This document shows, piece by piece, positions 1 to 6,445 of a stretch of DNA of 10,456 bases. The notes beneath the pieces are model-generated. The model was not told where the DNA came from, did not search any database, and saw nothing but the letters and a program-made list of their open reading frames with translations. A program made the position numbers and the translations under genes. Within the stretch, counting starts at the first letter, position 1; the number at the start of each line of letters is the position of its first letter. This DNA comes from Actinomycetota bacterium (GTDB taxonomy: Bacteria > Actinomycetota > Aquicultoria > Aquicultorales > Aquicultoraceae), in NCBI GenBank assembly GCA_030017355.1, contig JASEIR010000070.1, forward strand, positions 1 through 10,456, in the 5' to 3' direction.

Positions 1-253
1 CCGACCTCGAGGCGAGGCAAAGCACGCTAATACATTTAGGTTCCTTGAAGAGACATTATCAAAAGAAAGGCAGCCGATGATAAAGAGGCTGCAGCGCATG
101 AGAAGAAAAAGAAACGCTACCATTTACCGCCAACGGGGGATTATTTCCGAAAAAGAAGCTCATGACGTAATTGAGTTTGCAAACCGATACTTCAAAGAGA
201 TCGAAGCAATACTGCCTAATGAAATAATCAAACTGTCAAAAAAAGAGGATTGA
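1..253 (+). CDS. HEPN-domain-like protein, C-terminal part (cut by window start)
   Basis: An open frame runs from base 2 to a TGA at 251-253 and gives about 83 residues without a start, so the gene begins outside the window. The visible part is rich in Lys, Arg and Glu. It has a basic stretch, QRMRRKRNATIY, followed by an amphipathic helix-rich tail, SEKEAHDVIEFANRYFKEIE. An Arg-rich segment followed by RN and a Tyr, then 'SEKEA...EFA...F...IE', resembles the C-terminal half of small HEPN-fold proteins. These are often the RNase toxin of HEPN/nucleotidyltransferase pairs, with catalytic residues in an R-x4-6-H motif. Here the expected His position is Asn (RKRN), which may mean a variant or non-catalytic member. 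No partner gene follows directly on this strand. The assignment rests on motif resemblance only. Confidence 0.5.
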   Translation, partial: RPRGEAKHANTFRFLEETLSKERQPMIKRLQRMRRKRNATIYRQRGIISEKEAHDVIEFANRYFKEIEAILPNEIIKLSKKED

Positions 254-633
254 TATGAACTGCTTTATAGGATCGAGTGCCAGGCACCAGCCAACTTATC
301 TACCAGGTATGATAGGAATCAATTTGTATAAAAGTGTGCGATTGTGAAACTATACAAATTGGATTAGCACGCCTTTAATTTCCGAATGCCCGCCCAATAC
401 CAGAAGAGGAATGCCGTCCCTTTCTTTTAGATAACCTGCAATTTTCCCGTTCAAAGTGGTCTTCAATTAGAACGCTTATGAAAACTGGCATTTACAGTTT
501 CAACGATAAACTATTGAGAGGGGTATTTTACTTTATAAACTTACGGCTTCCCTTTTTAATTCTAGTATGATTATGGCATGCTTGGTAAAAGAATGATAGA
601 GCTTCTTAATGAGGCAAGGAATACCCTGGCTTA
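254..633. other. Gene-free stretch with short palindromes and an ORF remnant
   Basis: No intact gene is visible here. It contains a perfect 5-bp inverted repeat, GTGCC-A-GGCAC, at 277-287 and a longer inverted repeat at 320-361. On the minus strand a stop-bounded piece at about 350-440 reads NGKIAGYLKERDGIPLLVL followed by GGHSEIKGVLIQFV. It has no usable start and looks like the end of a decayed gene that I do not recognise. I see no convincing terminator downstream of the gene ending at 634. Confidence 0.4.
320..361. repeat. Inverted repeat, 11-bp arms, 20-bp loop
   Basis: CAATTTGTATA at 320-330 is matched exactly by TATACAAATTG at 351-361. The arms can be extended with a one-base bulge (AATC before, GGATT after). 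There is no T-run typical of an intrinsic terminator. It could be an operator, a transposon end relic or an RNA hairpin; the sequence does not decide. Confidence 0.6.
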
Positions 634-996
634 TTATTTCCTTTTTATTCTTAGTTTGCCGGGTTCTATAATAATTAAGTGACCATGTATATTCTCTTCT
701 GATAATTCGCTAAGTCTTTCTAAGAGTTCACGGTTAATATCATCATTGCTTATTTCATTGGGGAAATGGACTAAAACGATGCCGAAGTGGCTTCCTAATG
801 GAAAATGAAGGATATTGCCAAATCCCATATCAGAGGTAATCAGGGCAGCTTGTTCGCCTATGGCAAATTGGAAAATTTCTTTATCTTTTGCGCCACGGAG
901 CCCAAAGTCCCGGATATCTTTGATATCATAGCCATTATTTTTCAGAAGCCTTCCGGTTGAGCGAGGCATATCCTCATCTATTACAAATTTCGGCAT
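634..996 (-). CDS. DUF5615 PIN-like protein, putative toxin of a DUF433/DUF5615 pair
   Basis: A 120-residue protein. Its N-terminus, KFVIDEDMPRSTGRLLKNNG, followed by YDIKDIRDFGLRGAKDKEIF and LITSDMGFGN, matches the DUF5615 family of small PIN-like proteins. Candidate metal-binding acidic residues are D7/E8/D9, D38 and D56, the usual spacing for a PIN-type nuclease centre; nuclease activity is inferred from the family. DUF5615 proteins are typically encoded just downstream of a DUF433 protein and are treated as toxin-antitoxin-like modules. Here the ATG lies one base after the TAA of the upstream DUF433 gene (TAAAATG), so translation is probably coupled. The length is normal for the family and all the expected motifs are present, so the gene looks intact. 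Confidence 0.85.
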   Translation of the reverse strand: MPKFVIDEDMPRSTGRLLKNNGYDIKDIRDFGLRGAKDKEIFQFAIGEQAALITSDMGFGNILHFPLGSHFGIVLVHFPNEISNDDINRELLERLSELSEENIHGHLIIIEPGKLRIKRK

Positions 997-997
997 T

Positions 998-1222
998 TTA
1001 ACCTACTGCTCTGATTTCCTCTTCCGATAATGTCTTTGCTGCATAAGAAAGAACCGCCAAAATATCCTCGCGTGTAATTTCGTACTCTGCCATGACCTCT
1101 TCATAAGACATGCCACTTGCTAATTTACCAAGAACGAGGTCAATGGGAACTCTGGTGCCTGTAATGACAGGCTTACCAAACTTTACCTCTTTATCAACAC
1201 TGATTCTCGGAGCAATTTCCAT
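998..1222 (-). CDS. DUF433 protein, putative antitoxin of the DUF433/DUF5615 pair
   Basis: A 74-residue protein starting MEIAPRISVDKEV. The family hallmark is seen at FGKPVITGTRVPIDLVLGKL, then GMSYEEVMAEYEITREDILAVLSYAAK, which is the DUF433 (VapB-like, helix-turn-helix-type) fold. I chose the internal ATG at 1222 rather than the one at 1237, because AGGTGG lies just upstream of 1222 (spacing is short, about 3-4 nt). The upstream ATG has only AT-rich sequence before it, and it would add a non-family leader, MCRWA. The gene precedes the DUF5615 gene with a one-base gap, in the antitoxin-first order common to such modules. A candidate operator and an extended -10 promoter lie immediately upstream, consistent with autoregulation (inference). 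Confidence 0.85.
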   Translation of the reverse strand: MEIAPRISVDKEVKFGKPVITGTRVPIDLVLGKLASGMSYEEVMAEYEITREDILAVLSYAAKTLSEEEIRAVG

Positions 1223-1244
1223 AGCCCACCTGCACATATTTTAA

Positions 1245-1263
1245 TTAGCGTTAACTTAACTAA
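1245..1263. promoter_or_regulatory. Candidate operator (imperfect palindrome) before the DUF433 gene
   Basis: TTAGCGTTAACTTAACTAA is a near-palindrome (TTAG..TTAA / TTAA-CTAA) lying between the putative -10 box and the start codon of the DUF433 gene. A site here would block transcription initiation. By analogy with antitoxin-led modules it may bind the DUF433 protein; this is inference. Confidence 0.4.
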
Positions 1264-1264
1264 T

Positions 1265-1273
1265 ATTGTACCA
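1265..1273 (-). promoter_or_regulatory. Extended -10 promoter for the DUF433/DUF5615 pair
   Basis: Read on the minus strand, TGGTACAAT gives an extended -10 (TG-n-TACAAT) 42 bases upstream of the chosen start. No good -35 box is found at 16-18 bp, which is tolerated by extended -10 promoters. Confidence 0.45.
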
Positions 1274-1309
1274 TATAATCTAAAGCTAGAGTACGCGAGA
1301 TACTCCAAG

Positions 1310-1851
1310 GTTACTGTCAACATTTAGTAGGCAAAATCATTTTAGCTTATGCAAGTGCCCTCAACCCCGCAACTTCTCGTAAAACATCAACCCATGGGCG
1401 TTTGCTATGCGGCCAGGTAAGAGCTGGTAGATGAGCTTGCATCCAACTGCCAGGATCCTCTGGTAGTGAAATAGAGTTAAGAGAAACAGTCGGTGGTGAA
1501 CTGGCCGATACATGACAATTTTCAAGTCTTTTAAGTAATTCACCGTTTTCCCGAATGCAGAGCATATTTGCCATCCTATGTGCTCCATCAATCTTCCAGC
1601 TCATTCCTCTTTTCTTTGGGCGATTGGCAAGTATTTTATCAATTTGGCCCTCTATGGTGCCCAAACCCCGTTCGGAAAGTTCTTTTTTAAGACCATCCTT
1701 ATTAGCAAAGATATAAATTTTGGTTTTATCTAATCGTTTGGCTTATCTTTCATCTAAGTGTGTCCTTGCTCTTTTAAATAGTAATTCAAGGCCTTCCATA
1801 TTAGCTTGGTTTGCAAGAGTGAAAGCTTCTTCGTGAAATGGAAGCAGGAAG
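1310..1851 (-). mobile_element. ISLre2/UPF0236-like element fragment, copy 1
   Basis: This fragment holds one terminus and the 3' part of the transposase gene. Its left edge, GTTACTGTCAACATTTAGTA, is shared with the second copy at 6668, although the flanks differ, so this edge is the element's true end. Its right edge coincides with the end of the IS3-family element at 1852, so that insertion cut the element. From 1351 on it aligns without gaps to 6711 and beyond, with four mismatches seen by eye (at 1355, 1745, 1802 and 1806). Confidence 0.75.
1347..1851 (-). pseudogene. Transposase C-terminal fragment (ISLre2/UPF0236-like), copy 1
   Basis: The reading frame encodes ...PFHEEAFTLANQANMEGLELL, then an in-frame stop, then KRLDKTKIYIFANKDGLKK and GTIEGQIDKILANRP, followed by GMSWKIDGAHRMANM. 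The 'EGxxxxILxxRxxxRxMxW...GAxRMA' pattern resembles the C-terminal part of ISLre2 (UPF0236) transposases; family confidence is moderate. The second copy has CAA (Gln) where this copy has TAA: the base at 1745 is A here and G at the matching 7105. That nonsense change, plus loss of the N-terminal part to the IS3-type insertion, makes it a dead gene. The remaining C-terminal frame is otherwise undisturbed, which suggests recent decay. Confidence 0.7.
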
Positions 1852-1877
1852 TGAAAAGCCCCGGGTTTCATAGAGAC
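1852..1877. repeat. IS3-family element, terminal inverted repeat (orfB side)
   Basis: A 26-bp end beginning TGAAAAGCCCCGGG. It matches 20 of 26 positions with the opposite end and contains the stop codon of orfB. Confidence 0.8.
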
Positions 1878-2795
1878 TTTGAACCTACAGTTTCCAATGT
1901 TTTTTCAGACAGATTTTTACTTTTTTCAGACATGTTTTCACTATAATACATCGCCTCCTTTTCGGCTGGCGGGACATAATCGATCGCTTCATGAAGCCGA
2001 CTGTTGTTCCACCAATCTATCCACTCTAGTGTTGCGAGCTCAACTTGCTCAGGTGTACGCCATGGTCCTTTTCTATAGATAAGCTCGGTCTTATATAGCC
2101 CGATAGTCGTTTCCGCCATAGCATTGTCATAGGAATCACCGACAGAACCGACGCTAGGAGCGATACCGGCATCGTCCAGGCGCTCAGAATAGCGGATCGA
2201 GGTGTATTGTGAATCTCTATCCGAGTGATGCACCAGGCCATCGAGCTTAGCATTACGACGCCATATGGCCATCTCAAGAGCATCGAGCTAGTTCTGTTTT
2301 TAAGTGTGTTGCAAGCGACCAGCCAACTATAAAGCGGCTATATACATCGATAACAAAAGCCACATAACAGCGAGCCGAATACGTGCGAACATATGTCAAA
2401 TCTGCTATCCAAAGCTTATTTGGCCTGGATGCCGTGAAGTTGCGATCAACCAGATCCGATGGACGAGTAGCCGTATTATCCGGTATTGTTGTCTTGTATT
2501 TCTTGCCGCGTCTTGCACCCTCAAGACCGTGAATGCGCATCAGGCGCTCTACGGTGCACCTGGCAACGGTTATCCCTTCACGGTTAAGCTTGTGCCATAC
2601 TTTGCGAGCACCATAAACGCTAAAGTTATCTTCAAAGACTCGTTTAATCTCAACTGTTAGCCAATTATCTCGCAGTTCTCTATTTGAAGGGGCTCGTTTT
2701 AGCCTGGCATAGTATGTTGAGGGCGCAAAGTCCATGACCCGACATATGGGCTCGACCCCGAAGCGACCTCTCTCTGTATCGATATAGCGGGTCAT
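1868..2795 (-). pseudogene. IS3-family transposase OrfB (DDE integrase), frameshifted
   Basis: The catalytic subunit of the IS3-type transposase. The first frame (2274-2795, 173 aa) carries GVEPICRVMDFAPSTYYA, the helix region VYGARKVWHKLNREG, and the first catalytic Asp in LWIADLTYV. It ends abnormally at LKTELARCS. The second frame (1868-2272) carries the second Asp (VHHSDRDSQYTS) and the Glu (DNAMAETTIGLYKTELIY). Reading across needs two bases near 2284-2290: GCTCGATGC would become GCTCTCGATGC, giving ELALDALEMAIW as in relatives, so a 2-bp loss in a CT repeat is likely. All three DDE residues survive. The usual HSDRGSQY reads HSDRDSQY. The ATG overlaps the orfA stop (ATGA). Confidence 0.9.
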
Positions 2796-3097
2796 CTCGT
2801 CCGGGGACGGTCGAGCTCTCTCGCGAAAAAAGCCGAAGCCGACTTTAATATCTCGTTAGCCCGTCGTAGCTCTGCGACTTCTTTTCTTAAAGCTTTAAGC
2901 TCATTAATTTCTTCTTCTGAAAGTCCTTTTTTGCCGCCTTTGCTTACCGGGGTGTTTTTGACCCAGTATCTAACTGTCTCCCGGTTTACGCCAAGTTTCT
3001 CGCTAACGCGTTTAATCGCATCCGGGGAATCCATCTCGGCGACCATTCTTACTGCTTTTTCTCTAAACTCTTTTGGGTATTTATTTGGCGTTGGCAT
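2792..3097 (-). CDS. IS3-family transposase OrfA (helix-turn-helix)
   Basis: A 101-residue protein beginning MPTPNKYPKEFREKAVRMVA. It has a helix-turn-helix (AIKRVSEKLGVNRETVRYWV) in the first 50 residues, followed by a leucine-zipper-like coiled coil, EEEINELKALRKEVAELRRA then NEILKSASAFFAREL. These are typical of OrfA proteins, which bind the element's ends and pair with OrfB. The start has an AAGGAG ribosome site 4 nt upstream. The gene ends in an ATGA overlap with orfB, so OrfB could be made by re-initiation or by the -1 frameshifting usual in this family; I did not identify a slippery site. OrfA itself looks intact, but its partner is broken, so it has no transposition role unless complemented elsewhere. 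Confidence 0.9.
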   Translation of the reverse strand: MPTPNKYPKEFREKAVRMVAEMDSPDAIKRVSEKLGVNRETVRYWVKNTPVSKGGKKGLSEEEINELKALRKEVAELRRANEILKSASAFFARELDRPRTR

Positions 3098-3121
3098 AAC
3101 TCTCCTTATGGTAGCTTAGTT

Positions 3122-3147
3122 GTCTCCATTATACCCGGGGCGGTTCT
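3122..3147. repeat. IS3-family element, terminal inverted repeat (orfA side)
   Basis: The complement begins AGAACCGCCCCGGG and ends GGAGAC, as in IS6110. The first base is A rather than the usual T. Confidence 0.8.
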
Positions 3148-3176
3148 GTCTGCCCCAAAACTGTCTGTTTAGTGTC
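3148..3176. other. Unassigned 29-bp spacer between IS3 end and tnpA relic
   Basis: The sequence begins GTCTGCCCCAAAACTGTCTG. It belongs neither to the IS3-family element as bounded by its inverted repeats nor to recognisable tnpA coding sequence. It may be a scrap of another element's end. Confidence 0.3.
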
Positions 3177-3476
3177 TTAAGCTTGCATCAAGCATCTTGT
3201 AAAGATGTTTTTCCTTTAACAGACTTTGAGTCACTCACTTGAGCCTAGATATGTGGCGGAACCGATACGAATATATGCACGTGCTCCTTCGACACATGAG
3301 CCTTTGAGTCATCTCAACCTCATTGGCTTTACATATCTCTCGTTAGGTATCGCGTAGCCTGATAGCTATTTCGCCTTTTAAAGCTGGCTTGCGGTACTTG
3401 AGTCAATCCAAACCAGGTGATACTTTATGTCATATACTGTATGGCTTGATCTTCTATAGTGCTGTCGTGCCGCAAG
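3177..3476 (-). pseudogene. tnpA: IS200/IS605-type TnpA (Y1 HUH transposase) relic
   Basis: Three reading-frame pieces add up to most of a single-strand transposase of the IS200/IS605 family. The first is RRSSHTVYDIKYHLVWI (about 3405-3460). The second, in another frame, is KYRKPALKGEIAIRLRDT, stop, REICKANEVE. The third is HVSKEHVHIFVSVPPHI (3248-3297), which holds the HxH metal-binding motif (HVH), followed by a stop and VSDSKSVKGKTS. At least three frameshifts and two nonsense codons are needed to read it, and the C-terminal part with the catalytic Tyr is missing. It is therefore long dead. Its 5' side faces btuD and carries a hairpin typical of such elements; its 3' side is cut near the IS3-family element. 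Confidence 0.85.
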
Positions 3477-3489
3477 CTTAACTCAAAGT

Positions 3490-3507
3490 CTTCGCCTAAA
3501 GGCGAGG
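3490..3507. repeat. Hairpin near the left end of the IS200/IS605 relic
   Basis: CTTCGCC-TAAA-GGCGAGG folds into a 7-bp stem (one G-T pair) just upstream of the tnpA relic. IS200/IS605 transposases recognise subterminal hairpins like this. It lacks the T-run of an intrinsic terminator on the btuD strand, though it could still pause transcription leaving btuD. Confidence 0.5.
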
Positions 3508-3535
3508 GATTTTCTCTCATTCCCCGAAAGGGACA

Positions 3536-4315
3536 TTAAACTACAAACACTATATAGGGCTTTCCAGTTAAAGAATGCTTTTTTACCTCAACGGTTATTC
3601 CAAATACCCTGCGGATATTGTTTTCCGTTACGATTTCTTGAGGTGAACCCACCGCCTCAATGCGGCCTTCCTTAACGAGCATCAGATGATCTGCATAGTA
3701 AGCGGCAATATTTAGATCGTGCAGCACTGCCAAAATGCTCAAGCCATCAGCACTCAACCGTTTAAGTAGCTCCATTATTTCAAATTGCTGCCCGATATCT
3801 AAATGGAGGGTCGGCTCATCCAGCAAAATAAGCTTCGGCTCTTGGGCCAGCGCCTGCGCAATAATAACGCGCTGCTTCTCCCCGCCGCTCAATTCATTAA
3901 TTGGTCGATCCCTTAAGTGCCAGCAGTTAGCCATTTGCATGGCATCTTTGGCAATATCGTAGTCGAGCGCGCCCTCTGTTTGCCAACGTGAAAGATGGGG
4001 TGTTCTTCCCATCATCACAACCTGCAGTGCCGTAAAAGAGAACGCCGTCAAACTTTCCTGGGGTACTACAGCAACCTTTCGGGCAAGACTTCTGCGGCTT
4101 AGCGGGGCTATATCGCTGCCGTCCACGTAAATCACGCCGGTTTTTGGCTTTAATACCTTGCTGATCGCCCTAAGAAGAGTCGTCTTCCCACTTCCGTTGG
4201 GCCCAACAATGGCTAAAAAATTGCCATTTTTAAGCGACAATTCCATCTGCGAAACGACAGACCGGTTCCCATATTCAATGCTTAAATCCTTAACCTCAAG
4301 TATTGGCTTCACCAC
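3536..4315 (-). CDS. btuD: Corrinoid ABC transporter ATP-binding protein (BtuD/FecE type)
   Basis: A 259-residue cytoplasmic ATPase that powers import of cobalamin or a related corrinoid. All nucleotide-binding motifs are present: Walker A GPNGSGKTT (38-46), Q-loop VVPQES (83-88), signature LSGGEKQ (142-148), Walker B KLILLDEP (161-168) and the H-loop His199 in LHDLN. Order and spacing match the FecCD-linked ATPases. It is the last gene of btuF-btuC-btuD and lies 7 bases after the btuC stop. Two GTG codons sit in tandem: the second (4312) is 7 nt from GGAG and the first (4315) only 4 nt, so the true start may be 4312. Substrate is assigned from the upstream cobalamin riboswitch; the ATPase alone would also fit siderophore uptake. 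No clear intrinsic terminator follows. Confidence 0.88.
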   Translation of the reverse strand: MVKPILEVKDLSIEYGNRSVVSQMELSLKNGNFLAIVGPNGSGKTTLLRAISKVLKPKTGVIYVDGSDIAPLSRRSLARKVAVVPQESLTAFSFTALQVVMMGRTPHLSRWQTEGALDYDIAKDAMQMANCWHLRDRPINELSGGEKQRVIIAQALAQEPKLILLDEPTLHLDIGQQFEIMELLKRLSADGLSILAVLHDLNIAAYYADHLMLVKEGRIEAVGSPQEIVTENNIRRVFGITVEVKKHSLTGKPYIVFVV

Positions 4316-4322
4316 AATACTC

Positions 4323-5363
4323 CTACGCCAAACTATTCCTCTTAGTTCTTAACAAATACATAAAAAATGGTGTTCCAAACAGTGCTGTTATAATTCCGAC
4401 AGGTATCTCAGCCGGCGCAAGGATAGTACGGGCTAACGTATCAGTAAATATGAGAAAAATCGCTCCAACCAGCGCCGAGCATGGAAGTAAAATCCTGTGG
4501 TCTGGTCCGATCACCAACCTTACAACATGCGGGATGATTAAGCCGACAAAGCCGATCAAGCCGCTTACCGAAACAGCCGCACCTGCAAGCAGAGATACCG
4601 CGACGATTAAAACTTTTTTTGCCCTTTCAATATCAACACCTAGTTGATATGCCCGCTCATCGCCCATTACCATAACGTTAAGCTCTCTTGAAAAAGCCAT
4701 TGCCAACGCAAACCCCACAGCAATAAAGGGAATTACCATACCAACATGCCGCCAGCTACGTGCCGCCATACCTCCCATAAGCCAAAACACCACACTCTGC
4801 AAATCCTCGCCATGCACAGTCATCAAAAGCGAGATAATCGCCGAGAAAAACGAGCCAACGGCAATACCGGATAAAATTAAGGTTGAAACAGGCACTCTGC
4901 CGCCGGTACGGGCCAGGTTATAGACAAGAAAGGTCGCACCGAGTGCTCCGAGTAATGCGGCCACAGGAACCAAGAATTCGCCAAAGCCCAGCGCGGCCCC
5001 GTAAAGAAGCGCGACTGTTGCCCCCAGCCCGCCGCCGAATGATACACCTACAATATAGGGATCAGCCATTGGGTTTTTAAACAGACCTTGGGTGACTACG
5101 CCAGCTACGGCAAGCGATGCACCAACCAGCATACTTAAGACCACGCGCGGCAGCCTGATCTGCCAGATAATAAAGTCTTTTGTTCCCGTACCTACAACAT
5201 GGCTACCGGTAAAGCCAACCGTTTTTGACCAAGCACTACCCAAAATTGTTGCAAGCGGGATCGAAACCGCTCCAACCGAGCTTGCAATAATAATTGTCAC
5301 TATTAACATCAATCCAAGAAGGGGGAGGACAACCCCATTCTTAAGCTTCAATGCGGAGGCCAT
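4323..5363 (-). CDS. btuC: Corrinoid ABC transporter permease (BtuC/FecCD family)
   Basis: A 346-residue, strongly hydrophobic inner-membrane protein with about ten predicted helices, the normal size for the FecCD permease family. Family signatures include RLPRVVLSMLVGASLAVAGV (70-89), NPMADPYIVGVSFG (97-110), and near the C-terminus GLIGFVGLIIPHVVRLVIG, which forms the loop that contacts the ATPase. The end reads EIPVGIITALFGTPFFMYLL, as expected. Two copies would form the translocation channel docked to BtuF outside and BtuD inside. The ATG lies one base after the btuF stop (TAAAATG) with only a weak ribosome site, so translation is likely coupled to btuF. Nothing suggests damage. Confidence 0.9.
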   Translation of the reverse strand: MASALKLKNGVVLPLLGLMLIVTIIIASSVGAVSIPLATILGSAWSKTVGFTGSHVVGTGTKDFIIWQIRLPRVVLSMLVGASLAVAGVVTQGLFKNPMADPYIVGVSFGGGLGATVALLYGAALGFGEFLVPVAALLGALGATFLVYNLARTGGRVPVSTLILSGIAVGSFFSAIISLLMTVHGEDLQSVVFWLMGGMAARSWRHVGMVIPFIAVGFALAMAFSRELNVMVMGDERAYQLGVDIERAKKVLIVAVSLLAGAAVSVSGLIGFVGLIIPHVVRLVIGPDHRILLPCSALVGAIFLIFTDTLARTILAPAEIPVGIITALFGTPFFMYLLRTKRNSLA

Positions 5364-5364
5364 T

Positions 5365-6327
5365 TTATTTCTTCGTAAATAGGTCGGGATACACTGCGGC
5401 AGCTATTTTCTCAACCGCATCGATCATCCTCGGCCCCGGTCTGTTGATAATATTCTCGTCAAAAACATAAACCCGATTATTTTTAACTGCCGACAGGCCC
5501 GCCCATCCACTGCGCTTTAATATATCACCCGGCGATTGCATACTGCCCGTTGACGCAAGATAAACATCAGGGTTCTTTTGGACCAGCGTTTCCAGGCTGT
5601 ATTGGGGATAGGCACTCTGGATATCGCCGGCGATATTGATAACACCGGCCTTATTCAATATATCGTTAATCGGGGACTTCGCGCCTACCGTCATAAGCGG
5701 TTCGTGGTAGAGCTCGTAAAATGCGGTCTTCTTTTTCTTTACGTGAGACAGCGTGCTCTCAACCTTTGCAAGTCTTTTCTTCAGGTTATCTGAAACGCTC
5801 TTTGCCCTATTTTCGCTACCCACCACCTTACCGATTCTTGTCAGATCATCGATCATGCCGTTGACTGTCTTTGGCGAGACGACAAAGGTGGTTATTTTTG
5901 CTTCCTCAAGCCGTTTGATCACCGGCGCCTGGACGCCATCGGTTAAAAAGACAACATCGGGTTTAAGCGACAGGATTTTCTCCAAGTTGGGACTTGCAAA
6001 TGTCCCTACTTTTTCTTTCTTCTTTGCGTCCTTTGGATAGTCACAATAACTGGTTACACCAACCAGCCTGTCCTGGCATCCAAGCGCATAAAGTATCTCG
6101 GTGTTCGATGGCGCAAGCGAGATAAGACGTTCGGGCTCCTTTTCTAGCGTGACTTTATGGCCCATATCGTCGGTCACGGTTACCGGAAATGACGCTTGCT
6201 TTTTTTCCACCTGTGCCGGTTTTTCTTGGGCCTTATTTACATTTCCCGCAGAGCAACCAACTGTAAATATTAGAAACAGTAATAATAGCGGCGCAATAAC
6301 GCCTATAAGCCTTTTATTTTTCACCAA
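5365..6327 (-). CDS. btuF: Corrinoid-binding lipoprotein (BtuF family)
   Basis: A 320-residue substrate-binding protein. The N-terminus has a basic start (MVKNKRL), a hydrophobic core and a lipobox TVGC, giving lipidated Cys25. A Lys/Gln/Glu linker follows, then the domain with TDDMGHKVTLEKEPERLISL and APSNTEILYALG (about 52-83), the hallmark of BtuF-like periplasmic-binding proteins. The C-terminal part reads WAGLSAVKNNRVYVF then RPGPRMIDAVEKIA, also typical. It would sit on the outer face of the membrane and hand corrinoid to BtuC. The start is a TTG at 6327, 8 nt after AGAGG, with a GTG as the next codon; either may be used. Expression should depend on the upstream riboswitch-terminator. 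Confidence 0.88.
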   Translation of the reverse strand: MVKNKRLIGVIAPLLLLFLIFTVGCSAGNVNKAQEKPAQVEKKQASFPVTVTDDMGHKVTLEKEPERLISLAPSNTEILYALGCQDRLVGVTSYCDYPKDAKKKEKVGTFASPNLEKILSLKPDVVFLTDGVQAPVIKRLEEAKITTFVVSPKTVNGMIDDLTRIGKVVGSENRAKSVSDNLKKRLAKVESTLSHVKKKKTAFYELYHEPLMTVGAKSPINDILNKAGVINIAGDIQSAYPQYSLETLVQKNPDVYLASTGSMQSPGDILKRSGWAGLSAVKNNRVYVFDENIINRPGPRMIDAVEKIAAAVYPDLFTKK

Positions 6328-6364
6328 TTGCTCATCCTCTCCACTAAATTATTTTGTAATAAAC

Positions 6365-6388
6365 AAAAAACCCCAGCCACCGCTGAGG
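6365..6388 (-). terminator. Riboswitch-controlled intrinsic terminator
   Basis: On the minus strand CCTCAGC-GGTG-GCTGGGG forms a 7-bp stem (one G-U pair) followed directly by TTTTTTG. It lies between the aptamer and btuF, in the expression-platform position. An ACCTC at its 5' base (6385-6389 on the opposite strand) can instead pair with GAGGT at 6415-6419, which would prevent the hairpin. That antiterminator is inferred from pairing only. Confidence 0.85.
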
Positions 6389-6445
6389 TAAATTAATCGA
6401 TTCTCATCGCTATCACCTCTATCCTCGAAGGTGGTCTTTTGCATC

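Larger units (their letters stand above)
1852..3147 (-). mobile_element. IS3-family insertion sequence, IS6110-like (1296 bp)
   Basis: The two ends are 26-bp inverted repeats with 20 matches: 1852-1877 begins TGAAAAGCCCCGGG and the complement of 3122-3147 begins AGAACCGCCCCGGG; both end GAGAC inward. This closely resembles the TGAACCGCCCCGG...GGAGAC ends of IS6110. Inside are orfA and a broken orfB in IS3 order. No target-site duplication is seen (AAG before 1852, GTC after 3147), and the two flanks belong to unrelated elements, so one side was rearranged after insertion. The element cannot make a functional transposase because orfB is frameshifted. Confidence 0.85.

Noticed and set aside
1223..1237. 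Upstream ATG for the DUF433 gene
   Set aside because: No ribosome site precedes it, and the bases after it contain the AGGTGG used by the ATG at 1222.
1289..1305. GAGTA...TACTC inverted repeat upstream of the DUF433 promoter
   Set aside because: Arms of 5 bp are too short to separate from chance; kept only as a note.
1313..1321. Outward TTGACA (-35-like) in the ISLre2-like terminus driving neighbouring genes
   Set aside because: No -10 hexamer lies 16-18 bp downstream at either copy; each neighbouring gene has a better promoter.
3523..3535. Terminator for btuD from TCCC-TTTC-GGGGA just after its stop
   Set aside because: The stem is only about 5 bp and is not followed by a T-run on the minus strand.
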